64,000 nucleotides of DNA, taken from the NCBI RefSeq assembly GCF_000406165.1, contig NZ_CM001977.1, forward strand, positions 1,928,024 to 1,992,023, given 5' to 3'. The stretch's first letter is position 1. Every line of letters begins with the position of its first letter. Position numbers and translations under genes: made by a program. Positions 1 through 8,446 of this stretch are shown in pieces. This stretch comes from Dickeya zeae NCPPB 2538. Lineage in GTDB: Bacteria; Pseudomonadota; Gammaproteobacteria; Enterobacterales; Enterobacteriaceae. The notes beneath the pieces were generated by a model. It was not told the DNA's origin. It did no database searches and was given only the letters and a program-made list of their open reading frames with translations.

Positions 1-104
1 TGGTAACCACCTTGCAGGGCACACGGCCGGAAGCCGGTGGGCAAATACTGGCGACGGGGTGCCCACGCTTACACGAAGATGTGCTACGGATCCTGAATGG
101 GTAA
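1..104 (+). CDS. C-terminal end of an unidentified gene (partial)
   Basis: An open frame entering from the left edge encodes about 33 residues ending in LHEDVLRILNG and stops with TAA at 102-104. It lies just upstream of the MFS gene on the same strand. The fragment is too short to assign a family, and it could also be a chance open frame. Confidence 0.3.
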   Translation, partial: VTTLQGTRPEAGGQILATGCPRLHEDVLRILNG

Positions 105-179
105 CGCCGAACACGTTAACAGGCCACATGCGTCGCAGTGGTCATTGGTCTATTTCTTTCTCATGAGACGATATCGTTT

Positions 180-1358
180 ATGCAACCGTTGACGGACTCC
201 CAGACGCTTTCACCTTTAACTGCCCCGTTGTTTGATGAACCGGGACGGCGCGAACAACGTGCAACGCGCGTGATGTTTTTTTTAGCCGGGTTTGGTACGG
301 CTGTTTGGGCGGCGCTGGTGCCGTTCGCCCGGCTAAATACCGCCGTGGATGACGGCATGCTAGGCCTGCTGTTGTTGTGTCTGGGGGGCGGCGCGCTGGT
401 GGCGATGCCGCTAACCGGCATGCTGACCACGCGCTTTGGCTGCCGTAAGGTGATTTCGCTGGCGGTATTGCTGTTCTGCCTGATCTTGCCGTGGCTGGCG
501 GTGATCCCGAGTGCGGCGCTACTGGCACTGGCATTACTGATCTTCGGTATCGGGGTTGGTACCACCGACTGTGCGATGAACGTACAGGCGATTTTGGTGG
601 AGAAGGCCTCAGGTAAAGCCATGATGTCCGGGTTTCATGGGTTTTACAGCATTGGCGGTATCGTCGGTGCCGGGGCGATGAGCGGCATGATGTCGCTGGG
701 GCTGTCGCCGCTGGTGGCGAGCCTGATCAGCGTGGTGGTGATGGTACTGTTATTGCTGACGCATCTGGCCGGTTTGCTGAGGTACGCCAATCCGCCGGAA
801 GGCCCGGCGTTTGCTATCCCCCGCGGTACGGTACTGGTGCTGGGGTTGATCTGCTTTGCGGTGTTCCTGGCGGAAGGCGCGGTGCTGGACTGGAGCGCGG
901 TCTTTCTGACCGAATACCGCGGCATGCCGGATGCGCAAGGTGCGCTCGGTTTTGCGTGTTTCGCCGCCACCATGACGCTCGGTCGTCTGACCGGTGATCG
1001 GGTGATAACCCGACTGGGTGCACAGCCGGTAGTGATGCTCGGGGCTGCGCTGGCAGTCAGCGGGCTGATGCTGGCGGTGTGGGTTCCGTACTGGTCGGTC
1101 GCGTTGCTCGGTTATGCGCTGATTGGGTTGGGGTGTTCCAACATTGTGCCGGTTATGTTCTCGGCCATCGGGCGTCAGACCAGCATGCCGCAGGCAGCGG
1201 CGGTGCCTGCGGTCACCACGCTGGGTTATCTGGGAATATTAGCAGGGCCTGCAAGTATCGGGTTTATTGCGCATCACAGCAGTTTGTCGGCCGCGTTTCT
1301 GGTGGTGGCGACCCTGCTGGCACTGGTTGGGCTGAGTGCCAAAGCGGTGAAGGTCTAA
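180..1358 (+). CDS. ybjJ: MFS transporter, YbjJ-like
   Basis: This is an inner-membrane major facilitator superfamily protein of about 392 residues with roughly twelve hydrophobic segments. The family's inter-helix motif is visible as TTRFGCRK between the second and third helices. A GTG start at 138 is possible, but the ATG at 180 (MQPLTDSQ) gives a more usual N-terminus; neither has a strong ribosome binding site. It is followed within 30 bases by a Cof-type HAD phosphatase. That order matches the ybjJ-ybjI pair of Escherichia coli, which supports the name. The substrate is unknown. The family is certain; the orthology is inferred from synteny and length. Confidence 0.75.
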   Translation: MQPLTDSQTLSPLTAPLFDEPGRREQRATRVMFFLAGFGTAVWAALVPFARLNTAVDDGMLGLLLLCLGGGALVAMPLTGMLTTRFGCRKVISLAVLLFCLILPWLAVIPSAALLALALLIFGIGVGTTDCAMNVQAILVEKASGKAMMSGFHGFYSIGGIVGAGAMSGMMSLGLSPLVASLISVVVMVLLLLTHLAGLLRYANPPEGPAFAIPRGTVLVLGLICFAVFLAEGAVLDWSAVFLTEYRGMPDAQGALGFACFAATMTLGRLTGDRVITRLGAQPVVMLGAALAVSGLMLAVWVPYWSVALLGYALIGLGCSNIVPVMFSAIGRQTSMPQAAAVPAVTTLGYLGILAGPASIGFIAHHSSLSAAFLVVATLLALVGLSAKAVKV

Positions 1359-1386
1359 TGGCTTGGACACAGGATGGAGTAGAGTG

Positions 1387-2196
1387 ATGATTAAGCTGAT
1401 TATTACCGATTTGGATGGTACGTTTCTTAATCGCTATGGCGAGTTCAATCGGCCACTGTTTGACGAGGTCAGAGCGTTGATGCAGCGCAAACAGGTGCAG
1501 TTTGCACCCTGCACTGGCAAGCAGTGCGACCGGGTTGAAGAACTGTTCGGCGCACCGGCGGCGGATTTCTGGATCCTGGGTGATAGCGCCACTCGTATCC
1601 GACACCGGGGTAAGTACGTCTACCAGTCGCTGATCGACAATGCGCTCGGCCAGGAGATGATCGCCACGCTGGATGCGGTGAATCGGGAACATGTGATTAT
1701 CGCCTGCACCCCAGAGGGGGCGGTGCTGAAAGACTCGCTGCCACCGGCAATGATCGAGAAAGTCAAAAAATCTTACACCACCGTCCGACTGGTGCCGGAT
1801 TTCAACGTTGTACGGGACGATTTTGTCAAAATCACCCTGTTCGATGAAAAAGGGCGTTGTCATCAGACTCGAACTCATCTGACGCCTTATGACTCCCGCG
1901 CGTATATCGTGGTGTCTGAAGCCGCCTGGATAGATATCGCCGATGTCGGTGTACATAAAGGCAGCACGGTGGCGCGGTTACAGGACATGTTGCAGGTAAC
2001 GGCGGAAGAAACCATGGTGTTCGGCGACGGGTTGAACGACATTGAACTGATGCGTTGTGGCGACTATAGCTTCGCCATGCGTAATGCGTTTGAGGAAACC
2101 AAGGCCGCCGCCCGCTTTATTACCGGCTCCAATGACGACGACGCGGTGATGCACACCATCATCCGGCTGCTGGCATTGCAGCCAGACAGACCATAG
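1387..2196 (+). CDS. ybjI: Cof-type HAD phosphatase, YbjI-like
   Basis: A cytosolic haloacid-dehalogenase superfamily phosphatase of 269 residues. Motif I reads DLDGTFLN near residue 7, with the nucleophilic Asp and the general-acid Asp two residues on. The C-terminal motif IV reads VFGDGLNDIELM, typical of the Cof/YbjI subfamily with a C2 cap. E. coli YbjI dephosphorylates FMN and related sugar phosphates, and the same role is plausible here. The ATG at 1387 has GGAG about 9 bases upstream; an in-frame ATG at 1363 would add eight unlikely residues. It probably shares a transcript with the MFS gene upstream. Confidence 0.8.
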   Translation: MIKLIITDLDGTFLNRYGEFNRPLFDEVRALMQRKQVQFAPCTGKQCDRVEELFGAPAADFWILGDSATRIRHRGKYVYQSLIDNALGQEMIATLDAVNREHVIIACTPEGAVLKDSLPPAMIEKVKKSYTTVRLVPDFNVVRDDFVKITLFDEKGRCHQTRTHLTPYDSRAYIVVSEAAWIDIADVGVHKGSTVARLQDMLQVTAEETMVFGDGLNDIELMRCGDYSFAMRNAFEETKAAARFITGSNDDDAVMHTIIRLLALQPDRP

Positions 2197-2279
2197 CGTC
2201 TACATGATAAGCGGGGCACGGCGCTAAGGCGGTAGTGTGTACTGAAAGCCGTTTCCCGCTAACACCGTTTCCCGCATCG

Positions 2280-3197
2280 TTAGCCTGCAATGAATGCCTG
2301 GTACCACTGTCTGATCTGTTCAGTGACAGTGCGGTTCGCCGCCTCAAACTCCCGCCCATCCAGCTTACGCACGGGCGTAATGCCGGCCAGCGTGCCAGTG
2401 ACAAAGGCTTCGTCGGCCGTCATCGCTTCTGCCAGCGTGAAATCATCCACCCGTACCGTCAGACCGTGGGCGCGCGCCAGATTGATAACCGTCTGGCGGG
2501 TGATACCGTTAAAGCAATAGCGGCCGCTGGAGGTCCAGAGTTCGCCGCGCCGTACGATAAAAAAGTTGGTGGAGTTACAACTGGCGACAAAGCCGTGTGG
2601 GTCCAGCATCAGTGCTTCGTCAGCCCCGGCGTCGAGAGCTTGTAACAACGCCTGAATCAGATTCAGGCGACTGTGGGAGTTAAGTCGCAGGTCGAACACA
2701 TCCGGCGTGCTGGTGCGATAGCTTGAGGTGAACAGCGCCAGTCCGCGCAGCTTCGCCGTTTCATCCACCACTTTGTATTCCGCCACGCACACCACCGTTG
2801 CGCCGCCGAGGATAAAGCGCGGGTCCTGATTGGGGGTGCTTTTACGCCCGCGGGTGATCATCAGCCGCAGGTGCGCGCCGTCGGTCATGCCGTTGATGAC
2901 CAGCGTGCGTTGCATAATGTCGATTAGCTCCGCGCGGGTATGGCCGATATCCAGCCGGATGGCGGCGGCACCCGCCAGCAAGCGATCCAGATGGGCATCG
3001 AGGGAGATCAGGCGGCCATTGACCAGCCGCAGACCTTCCCACACGCCATCGCCGCAGACGTAACCTGAATCAAATACCGACACCACCGCCCGCGAGCGAT
3101 GCACAAATTCGCCGTTGACGTACACCTGCACGTCGTCATTGCGGGTATCGTGCCGGTAAGCCTGGCTGCTGACGGCGGAAGAGGAGGAAGCGCTCAT
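2280..3197 (-). CDS. Class IV (fold-type IV) aminotransferase-like protein, atypical active site
   Basis: A 305-residue protein of the branched-chain/D-amino-acid aminotransferase family (PLP fold type IV). Family features include VYVNGEFV near residue 25, the DSGYVCGDGVWEG block at about 43-55 and EALMLDPHGFVAS at about 200-212. Known members carry the PLP-binding Lys just before an LN pair. Here that segment reads NSHSRLNLIQ, with no Lys, and the usual Glu of the TEG motif is replaced by VASC. The enzyme may therefore be inactive, or use another chemistry. The ATG at 3197 has AGGAG 6 bases upstream, inside the end of the ATPase gene, so it is the last gene of the ABC operon. Confidence 0.75.
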   Translation of the reverse strand: MSASSSSAVSSQAYRHDTRNDDVQVYVNGEFVHRSRAVVSVFDSGYVCGDGVWEGLRLVNGRLISLDAHLDRLLAGAAAIRLDIGHTRAELIDIMQRTLVINGMTDGAHLRLMITRGRKSTPNQDPRFILGGATVVCVAEYKVVDETAKLRGLALFTSSYRTSTPDVFDLRLNSHSRLNLIQALLQALDAGADEALMLDPHGFVASCNSTNFFIVRRGELWTSSGRYCFNGITRQTVINLARAHGLTVRVDDFTLAEAMTADEAFVTGTLAGITPVRKLDGREFEAANRTVTEQIRQWYQAFIAG

Positions 3198-3206
3198 GGT
3201 GACTCC

Positions 3207-3989
3207 TTAAAACGCACGTTCGGCGAAGCGGGCCAGAAACGCCTGCGTACGGGGTTGTTGAGGATGGCGCAGTACCTGCTCGGCGCTTCCCATTTCGTGA
3301 ATAACGCCGTCGGCGATGAAGATAACCCGGTCAGCGAAGTGCCAGGCGAACCCCAGTTCGTGGGTCACCAGCAATAAAGTACGGCCCTCGTCCGCCAGGG
3401 CGCGAATGGTATGCAGCACTTCGCCCACCAGTTCCGGGTCGAGCGACGAGGTGGGCTCGTCAAATAGCATGATCTCCGGTTCCATCGCCAGCGCACGGGC
3501 AATCGCCACCCGCTGTTGCTGGCCGCCGGACAGATTACTGGGGCGGGCGTTAAGCTTGTCCGCCAGCCCGACTTTCTCCAGTTGCCGACGGGCGATGACG
3601 TCGGCTTCGGTACGCGGTAGTTTTTTTACCGACAGCAGGGCTTCCTGCACGTTTTGCAGCACGCTCTGATGAGGAAACAGGTTGAACTGCTGGAACACCA
3701 TGCCGACACGCTGGCGCACCGCGCACAATTGCTTTTCTGGGTAGCGCCGCGTACCGTCCGGCATAGGGTGCCCCAGCACGTCTCCGTCCAGTTCGATAGT
3801 GCCGCCGCTCGGCACTTCCATGAAATTCAGGCAGCGCAGTAAGGTACTTTTGCCAGAGCCGCTGCCGCCGATAATAGCGATTTTCTCCCCGCGTCGTACA
3901 TCCAGGTCGATGCCTTTTAGCACCGGCTGACCGTGAAATGCTTTGGTCAGCCCGCGCAGCCGTAAAACGATATCCTGTGAATCAGTCAT
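3207..3989 (-). CDS. Amino-acid ABC transporter ATP-binding protein
   Basis: A cytosolic ATPase subunit of 260 residues, the usual length for polar-amino-acid importers (GlnQ/HisP type). Walker A is GGSGSGKST at 41-49, the signature is LSGGQQQRVAIARAL, and Walker B with its catalytic Glu is IMLFDEPTSSLD. It follows the two permease genes on the minus strand and precedes the aminotransferase by 9 bases, so the four form one operon. The likely partner is the periplasmic binding protein at 9874-10704. Substrate specificity cannot be read from sequence; the neighbouring sulfur-amino-acid genes suggest an amino acid, possibly sulfur-containing (inference). Confidence 0.93.
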   Translation of the reverse strand: MTDSQDIVLRLRGLTKAFHGQPVLKGIDLDVRRGEKIAIIGGSGSGKSTLLRCLNFMEVPSGGTIELDGDVLGHPMPDGTRRYPEKQLCAVRQRVGMVFQQFNLFPHQSVLQNVQEALLSVKKLPRTEADVIARRQLEKVGLADKLNARPSNLSGGQQQRVAIARALAMEPEIMLFDEPTSSLDPELVGEVLHTIRALADEGRTLLLVTHELGFAWHFADRVIFIADGVIHEMGSAEQVLRHPQQPRTQAFLARFAERAF

Positions 3990-3995
3990 AGGTGG

Positions 3996-4048
3996 TTACC
4001 GGGTTAATAAGAATTACCGGGTTGATAAAAAGCTACCGGGTTGATAAA
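3996..4048. repeat. Three short imperfect tandem repeats
   Basis: Three copies of a unit containing TACCGGGTTRATAA lie head to tail with an 18-19 base period, spanning the 3' end of the second permease gene and the gap before the ATPase gene. On the minus strand each copy ends in CCCGGTAR, so each can supply a stop codon. The permease stop at 4033-4035 is provided by one of the copies. Confidence 0.75.
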
Positions 4049-4719
4049 GGGGAACGCCAGCGCCGCTCCAGCCGTGCGGCCAGATAGCTGCCGGGCCAAA
4101 TCAGCACAAAGTAGAACAGCGCCACCACGGTGAGGATCTCAAGCGGGCGGTACGTGTCGCTGCTGAGCAGCCGCCCCTGATACATCAGCTCATTGACCGC
4201 CAGCATCGACGCCAGCGAGGTGACCTTCGCCAACTCGATCAATCGATTGGTCAGCGCGGGCAACATGCGCTGCAACACTTGCGGCAGGATCACGCGGCGT
4301 AGCGCCAGCGGATAAGACATACCGAGCGCTTTGGCTCCTTCCCACTGGCTTTGCTCCATCGATTGCAGACCAGCGCGGAAGATTTCGGTGCTGTAAGCGG
4401 CGGTGTAGAGTGTCAGTGCCAGCACCGCCGCGCCAAAGGTGCTGAGCTGTAGGCCGGTCAGCACCGGCAGGGCGTAGTAAAACCAGATCAGTTGGATTAG
4501 CACCGGCGTATTGCGAAACAGTTCGACGAACGCCATTACCGGCAGACGGACGGCGCGGCGGCGTGCGGTGCGGGTGATGCCCAGCGCCAGGCCGAGCAGG
4601 GTGCCGCCGATGCCCGCCAGCAGCCACAATTCCAGCGTGACGCCCAGCCCGCGCAACAGGACCGGCAACTGTTGCCAGATAAAGCCAAAGTTCCATTGAT
4701 AGTGCATCGGCGACCTCAC
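4033..4719 (-). CDS. Amino-acid ABC transporter permease (second subunit)
   Basis: An inner-membrane permease of about 228 residues of the HisM/GlnP family. The binding-protein-dependent transport (EAA) loop is visible as QWEGAKALGMSYPLALRRVILPQ around residue 130-150, which docks the ATPase. The FRNTPVLIQLIWFYYALP block is typical of polar-amino-acid importers. Starts at 4719 (MRSPMHY) or 4707 are both possible. The first overlaps the preceding permease stop by 4 bases, which favours translational coupling. The C-terminus ends in one copy of a tandem repeat (see 3996-4048). Confidence 0.9.
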   Translation of the reverse strand: MRSPMHYQWNFGFIWQQLPVLLRGLGVTLELWLLAGIGGTLLGLALGITRTARRRAVRLPVMAFVELFRNTPVLIQLIWFYYALPVLTGLQLSTFGAAVLALTLYTAAYSTEIFRAGLQSMEQSQWEGAKALGMSYPLALRRVILPQVLQRMLPALTNRLIELAKVTSLASMLAVNELMYQGRLLSSDTYRPLEILTVVALFYFVLIWPGSYLAARLERRWRSPLSTR

Positions 4720-5387
4720 TGTACACGGGTGTAGGACAGTCGCCGCTCGGCGTACTGGCTCAGCAAGCTAAGGACAAACAGCAGCGTGAAATAGAGCAGC
4801 GCTGCCAGGCTGTAAATTTCCAGTGGGCGGAAGCTCTGGCTGTTGATCTGCATCGCCTGATACAACAGCTCGCCGTAAGCCAGTGATGACGCCAGCGAGG
4901 TGGATTTGATCAACTCGAACGAGCGCTCAATCAGCGGTGGGATCATGCGTCGCAACGCCTGCGGCAGGATAACGCGGCGCAGCGCCAGTGGGCGCGACAT
5001 ACCGAGCGCTTTGGCCCCTTCCCACTGCCCCTCAGCAATCGACAGGATGCCGCCGCGGTAGACTTCGGCGTAAAACGCGGCCGACTGCGCCGACAGGGCG
5101 GTTACCGCCGCGGCGAACGGCGACAGGGTCAGCGGACTGATGACCGGCAGTGCGTAGTAAATCCAGAAAAAATGCACGATAGCGGGCGTGTTGCGGTAAA
5201 AGCCGATGAACAGGTGAGCGGGCAAGCGCCACAGCCGGGTGGACGACAGTTTCATCGTGGCCAGCAGCACACCTGCCAGCATCCCGATGAGAATGCTGGT
5301 AAAGCCGATGCGGACTGTTCCCCATAACCCGTCCAGCAGCAACGGCCACCAGTGTGGCAGGGCGGAAAAATCCCATTGATAACGCAT
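4716..5387 (-). CDS. Amino-acid ABC transporter permease (first subunit)
   Basis: A 223-residue HisM/GlnP-type inner-membrane permease and the first gene of the importer operon. It has the FYRNTPAIVHFFWIYYALP block and the EAA-type loop QWEGAKALGMSRPLALRRVILPQ. It is clearly paralogous to the next permease; the pair should form the heterodimeric channel. No binding-protein gene lies in the operon itself. The nearest candidate is the minus-strand gene at 9874-10704, beyond the cbs/cgs pair. The preceding ~190 bases should hold the operon promoter, but no clear sigma-70 boxes were recognised. Confidence 0.9.
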   Translation of the reverse strand: MRYQWDFSALPHWWPLLLDGLWGTVRIGFTSILIGMLAGVLLATMKLSSTRLWRLPAHLFIGFYRNTPAIVHFFWIYYALPVISPLTLSPFAAAVTALSAQSAAFYAEVYRGGILSIAEGQWEGAKALGMSRPLALRRVILPQALRRMIPPLIERSFELIKSTSLASSLAYGELLYQAMQINSQSFRPLEIYSLAALLYFTLLFVLSLLSQYAERRLSYTRVQ

Positions 5388-5575
5388 GTGTTTTTCCCTG
5401 ATAACGCCAATGGCGTACGAATGGTGATGTCGACTACGATATGGTTATATCGATGGTATTTTTTATATTCTCAGCATCTTAGCAGCCGAAAAATGTGATA
5501 AGTAAATGCTAAAAAAGCGGATTGATAGCCGATTTTTAGCTAAGGAAAGCGGGAAATTCGCTGAAGTTGCGGGCA

Positions 5576-5602
5576 GAAAAATCGGGCTGCCGATGACAGC
5601 CC
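5576..5602 (-). terminator. Rho-independent terminator after the cystathionine gamma-synthase-like gene
   Basis: On the minus strand a GGGCTG/CAGCCC stem with a 7-base loop is followed by GATTTTT. It sits 13 bases past the stop codon at 5615 and separates the cbs-cgs pair from the ABC operon. Confidence 0.7.
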
Positions 5603-5614
5603 TGATACGCGGGA

Positions 5615-6769
5615 TTACGCCGTCTGGCCGGTTAACGCCTGTTGGATGTCATTAATCAGGTCTTCTACATTTTCGATACCGACCGACAGGCGCAGCAACT
5701 GCGGCGTGATGCCGAGGTGCAGACGCTGTTCCAGCGGCAAGGAGGCGTGGGTCATGTTGAAGGGTTGGCTGATCAGGCTTTCTACGCCGCCCAGACTTTC
5801 CGCAAGCGTAAACAACCGGGTGCGCTTAATTACTGTGCTGGCGTACTCGGCGTCGCCACGCAGCCTGACGCTTATCATGCCGCCGAACGCACTCATTTGC
5901 TGACGCGCCAGCGCATGTTGCGGGTGAGAAGGCAGGCCGGGGTAGTACACCTGTTCCACTTGCGGCTGTTGTTCCAGCCAGCGCGCCAGCGTCAGCGCGT
6001 TGTCGCTATGGCGTGCCAGGCGCAGCGCCAGCGTGCGGATACCGCGCAGCGTCAGGAAGCTGCTGAACGGATCGAGTACCCCGCCCACCGCATTTTGCAA
6101 AAATGCCAGTTGCGCTGCCAGTTCCTTGTCCCGCCCGACCACCGCCAGCCCGGCGACCACGTCCGAGTGGCCGTTCAGATATTTGGTGGCCGAGTGCACC
6201 ACGATGTCAAAGCCCAACTCCAGCGGGCGTTGCAAGGCCGGAGAGGCAAAGGTGTTATCCGCGACGCTTATCACGCCGTGGCGCTGGGCTAGCTCGGCGA
6301 TGGCGCGGAGATCCGCCAGCTTCAGCAGCGGATTGGTGGGGGTTTCTACCCAGATCATCCGGGTCTGCGGGGTGATCGCCTGCTCCAGCGTGGTCAGGTC
6401 GGCCGGGTCGACATAGGTGACGCTTAGCCCGGCGGTGCGCTTGCGCACCCGATCCAGCAATCGCCAGGTGCCGCCGTAAATATCATCCACTGCGACGATA
6501 TGGCTACCCTGATCGAGCAGTTCCAGTATGGTGGCGCTGGCCGCCAGTCCGGACGCGAAGGCAAAGCCCTGAATACCACCTTCCAGCGCGGCGATGTTGG
6601 CTTCCAGCGCGTGACGGGTCGGGTTGCCGCTGCGTGAGTATTCGTAACCAGTATGCTGGCCTGGAGCAGGCTGGGCAAAGGTTGAGGTCGCGTAAATGGC
6701 TGGCATGACTGCGCCGGTGCTGTCCGGGGTGTAACCAGCGTGAACGGTCAGCGTGTCGAAATGGCTCAT
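5615..6769 (-). CDS. Cystathionine gamma-synthase/gamma-lyase family PLP enzyme
   Basis: A cytosolic PLP enzyme of 384 residues of the Cys/Met metabolism (MetB/MetC/CGL) family. Visible motifs include YSRSGNPTRHALE near 44-56, VETPTNPLLK near 141-150 and the PLP-lysine segment VVHSATKYLNGHSDV with Lys196. It starts 30 bases after the cystathionine beta-synthase gene; the ATG at 6769 has AAGGA about 7 bases upstream. Paired with a beta-synthase, the likely role is cystathionine gamma-lyase in reverse transsulfuration (homocysteine to cysteine). MetB activity cannot be excluded, since family members are hard to separate by sequence. Confidence 0.88.
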   Translation of the reverse strand: MSHFDTLTVHAGYTPDSTGAVMPAIYATSTFAQPAPGQHTGYEYSRSGNPTRHALEANIAALEGGIQGFAFASGLAASATILELLDQGSHIVAVDDIYGGTWRLLDRVRKRTAGLSVTYVDPADLTTLEQAITPQTRMIWVETPTNPLLKLADLRAIAELAQRHGVISVADNTFASPALQRPLELGFDIVVHSATKYLNGHSDVVAGLAVVGRDKELAAQLAFLQNAVGGVLDPFSSFLTLRGIRTLALRLARHSDNALTLARWLEQQPQVEQVYYPGLPSHPQHALARQQMSAFGGMISVRLRGDAEYASTVIKRTRLFTLAESLGGVESLISQPFNMTHASLPLEQRLHLGITPQLLRLSVGIENVEDLINDIQQALTGQTA

Positions 6770-6799
6770 GATAAATCCTTGTGGTAAACGGTAGAAAGG

Positions 6800-8167
6800 T
6801 CAGCGCACCAGATGCCGCCAGTGATTGAGTACATCGGTGCGGGTAATCAGGCCGAGGAAGCGCTGGCCGTCCAGAACGATGGCGACATGACCGCGATCGA
6901 ACGTGGTTAGCAGGTGATCGAACGAGGCGTCTTTCTGCAGGGTGTTGACCTGATCGGTCATCGCATCACGGGCGGTCAGCGAGAAATGGCGCGGGTTGGC
7001 TTTGAGATTGTTGAGCAGGTCCCACTCATCAATCACCCCGACTACCCGGTCGTGTTCCAGCACCGGCAACTGGGAAATGTCGTACAGCCGCATGCGGGCA
7101 TGCACGATCGCCAACGAGTCATCAGGGGAGACAGACACAGTAGCGCCTTCATTATGGCGATAGGTGATCAGATCGCGCAGGTCGCCCAGCGGCGGGCGTT
7201 GAATTAACCCTTGCTCAATCATCCAGTAGTCGTTGAACATCTTCGACAGGTACTTGTTGCCACTGTCGCACACCAGCGTTACCACCCGGAGCGGTTCAGT
7301 TTGGGCGCGGCAGTAGCGTAGCGCCGCCGCCAGCAGTGTGCCGCTGGAGGAGCCGGCCAGCACACCTTCTTTGAGTAGCAGTTCGCGGGCGGCCTGAAAC
7401 GATTCCTGATCGCTAATGGCGTAAGCGTGTTTTACCTGACTGAAGTTAGCCAGCGCGGGCAGAAAGTCCTCGCCAATGCCCTCCACCAGCCAACTGCCCG
7501 CGTCGCCAATTGTGCCTTGTCGTACATAGTCAGTCAGGATAGAACCGGCCGGATCGGCCAGTACCAGTTCGGTTTTCGGTGATACGTCGGCAAAGTAACG
7601 ACTCAGTCCACCCAGCGTGCCGCCGGAGCCGACGCCAACCACAATCGCGTCAATGTCATGCTCCATCTGCTGCCACAATTCCGGCGCGGTGGTGCGGTAG
7701 TGGGCCTGTGGATTGGCAGGATTATTAAACTGGTCGATGTAGAACGCACCGGGGATCTCGTTTGCCAGCCGTTGCGCATAGTCCTGATAATAGTCCGGAT
7801 GGCCTTTGGCGACGTCAGATCGGGTCAGGCGTACATCGACACCGAGTGCGCGCAGATGGAAGATTTTCTCCCGGCTCATTTTGTCCGGTACCACCAGAAT
7901 CAGCTGGTAGCCTTTGATAGCCGCCACCAGTGCCAGCCCCAACCCGGTATTGCCTGCGGTGGCTTCGATCAGCGTGCCGCCAGGCCGTAGTTTTCCCTGC
8001 TGTTCTGCCGCTTCAATCATGGATAACGCCACACGATCTTTTATCGAGCCGCCGGGATTCTGGTTTTCCAGCTTGGCGAATAACCGGCAAGGGCCGGTAT
8101 CAAACTGCGTCAGCTCCAGCAACGGAGTGTTGCCGATCAGGCTGAGCACGGATGTAGGAATAGACAT
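6800..8167 (-). CDS. Cystathionine beta-synthase-like PLP enzyme with CBS domain pair
   Basis: A protein of about 455 residues. An N-terminal fold-type II PLP domain (about 1-320) carries LENQNPGGSIKDR with the PLP lysine and EATAGNTGLGLALVAA as the substrate loop, plus a GSGGTLGG phosphate-binding loop. A C-terminal CBS-domain pair (about 335-455) is evident from VVGVIDEWDLL and FLGLITRTDVLNHW. This architecture matches cystathionine beta-synthase rather than plain cysteine synthase. The ATG at 8167 is chosen because GAGG lies 8 bases upstream; earlier in-frame starts at 8176 and 8173 are too close to it. It is first in a two-gene operon with the gamma-lyase-like gene. Confidence 0.88.
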   Translation of the reverse strand: MSIPTSVLSLIGNTPLLELTQFDTGPCRLFAKLENQNPGGSIKDRVALSMIEAAEQQGKLRPGGTLIEATAGNTGLGLALVAAIKGYQLILVVPDKMSREKIFHLRALGVDVRLTRSDVAKGHPDYYQDYAQRLANEIPGAFYIDQFNNPANPQAHYRTTAPELWQQMEHDIDAIVVGVGSGGTLGGLSRYFADVSPKTELVLADPAGSILTDYVRQGTIGDAGSWLVEGIGEDFLPALANFSQVKHAYAISDQESFQAARELLLKEGVLAGSSSGTLLAAALRYCRAQTEPLRVVTLVCDSGNKYLSKMFNDYWMIEQGLIQRPPLGDLRDLITYRHNEGATVSVSPDDSLAIVHARMRLYDISQLPVLEHDRVVGVIDEWDLLNNLKANPRHFSLTARDAMTDQVNTLQKDASFDHLLTTFDRGHVAIVLDGQRFLGLITRTDVLNHWRHLVR

Positions 8168-8446
8168 AGTCATCACCTCGGATCATAACGAGGTGCACAT
8201 GGTAGAGCTCAGGCATAACAGCATGAAAATGATATAATTGACCATCTATATGTGATTTTTAGAAATAAAATTCTGTTTGGCGGTAAAGCCATACAGCCTG
8301 ATAGCCATGCAGCGGTATATCCATCCGTTGATGAAACGACGGGTTATCACCTTTGGTTTCAACGGTGGCGAAAATGGCATAAAGCAGCTGGAAAATGCGG
8401 TGTTATCATCAAGCGCCATCCCTGACGCCGACCGGAATCTGGACCG
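8168..8446. other. Divergent promoter region between cbs-like and MmgE/PrpD genes
   Basis: A 279-base non-coding gap between genes transcribed away from each other. Its middle part is AT-rich. It must contain promoters for both directions, but no confident -35/-10 pair or operator was recognised. Confidence 0.5.
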
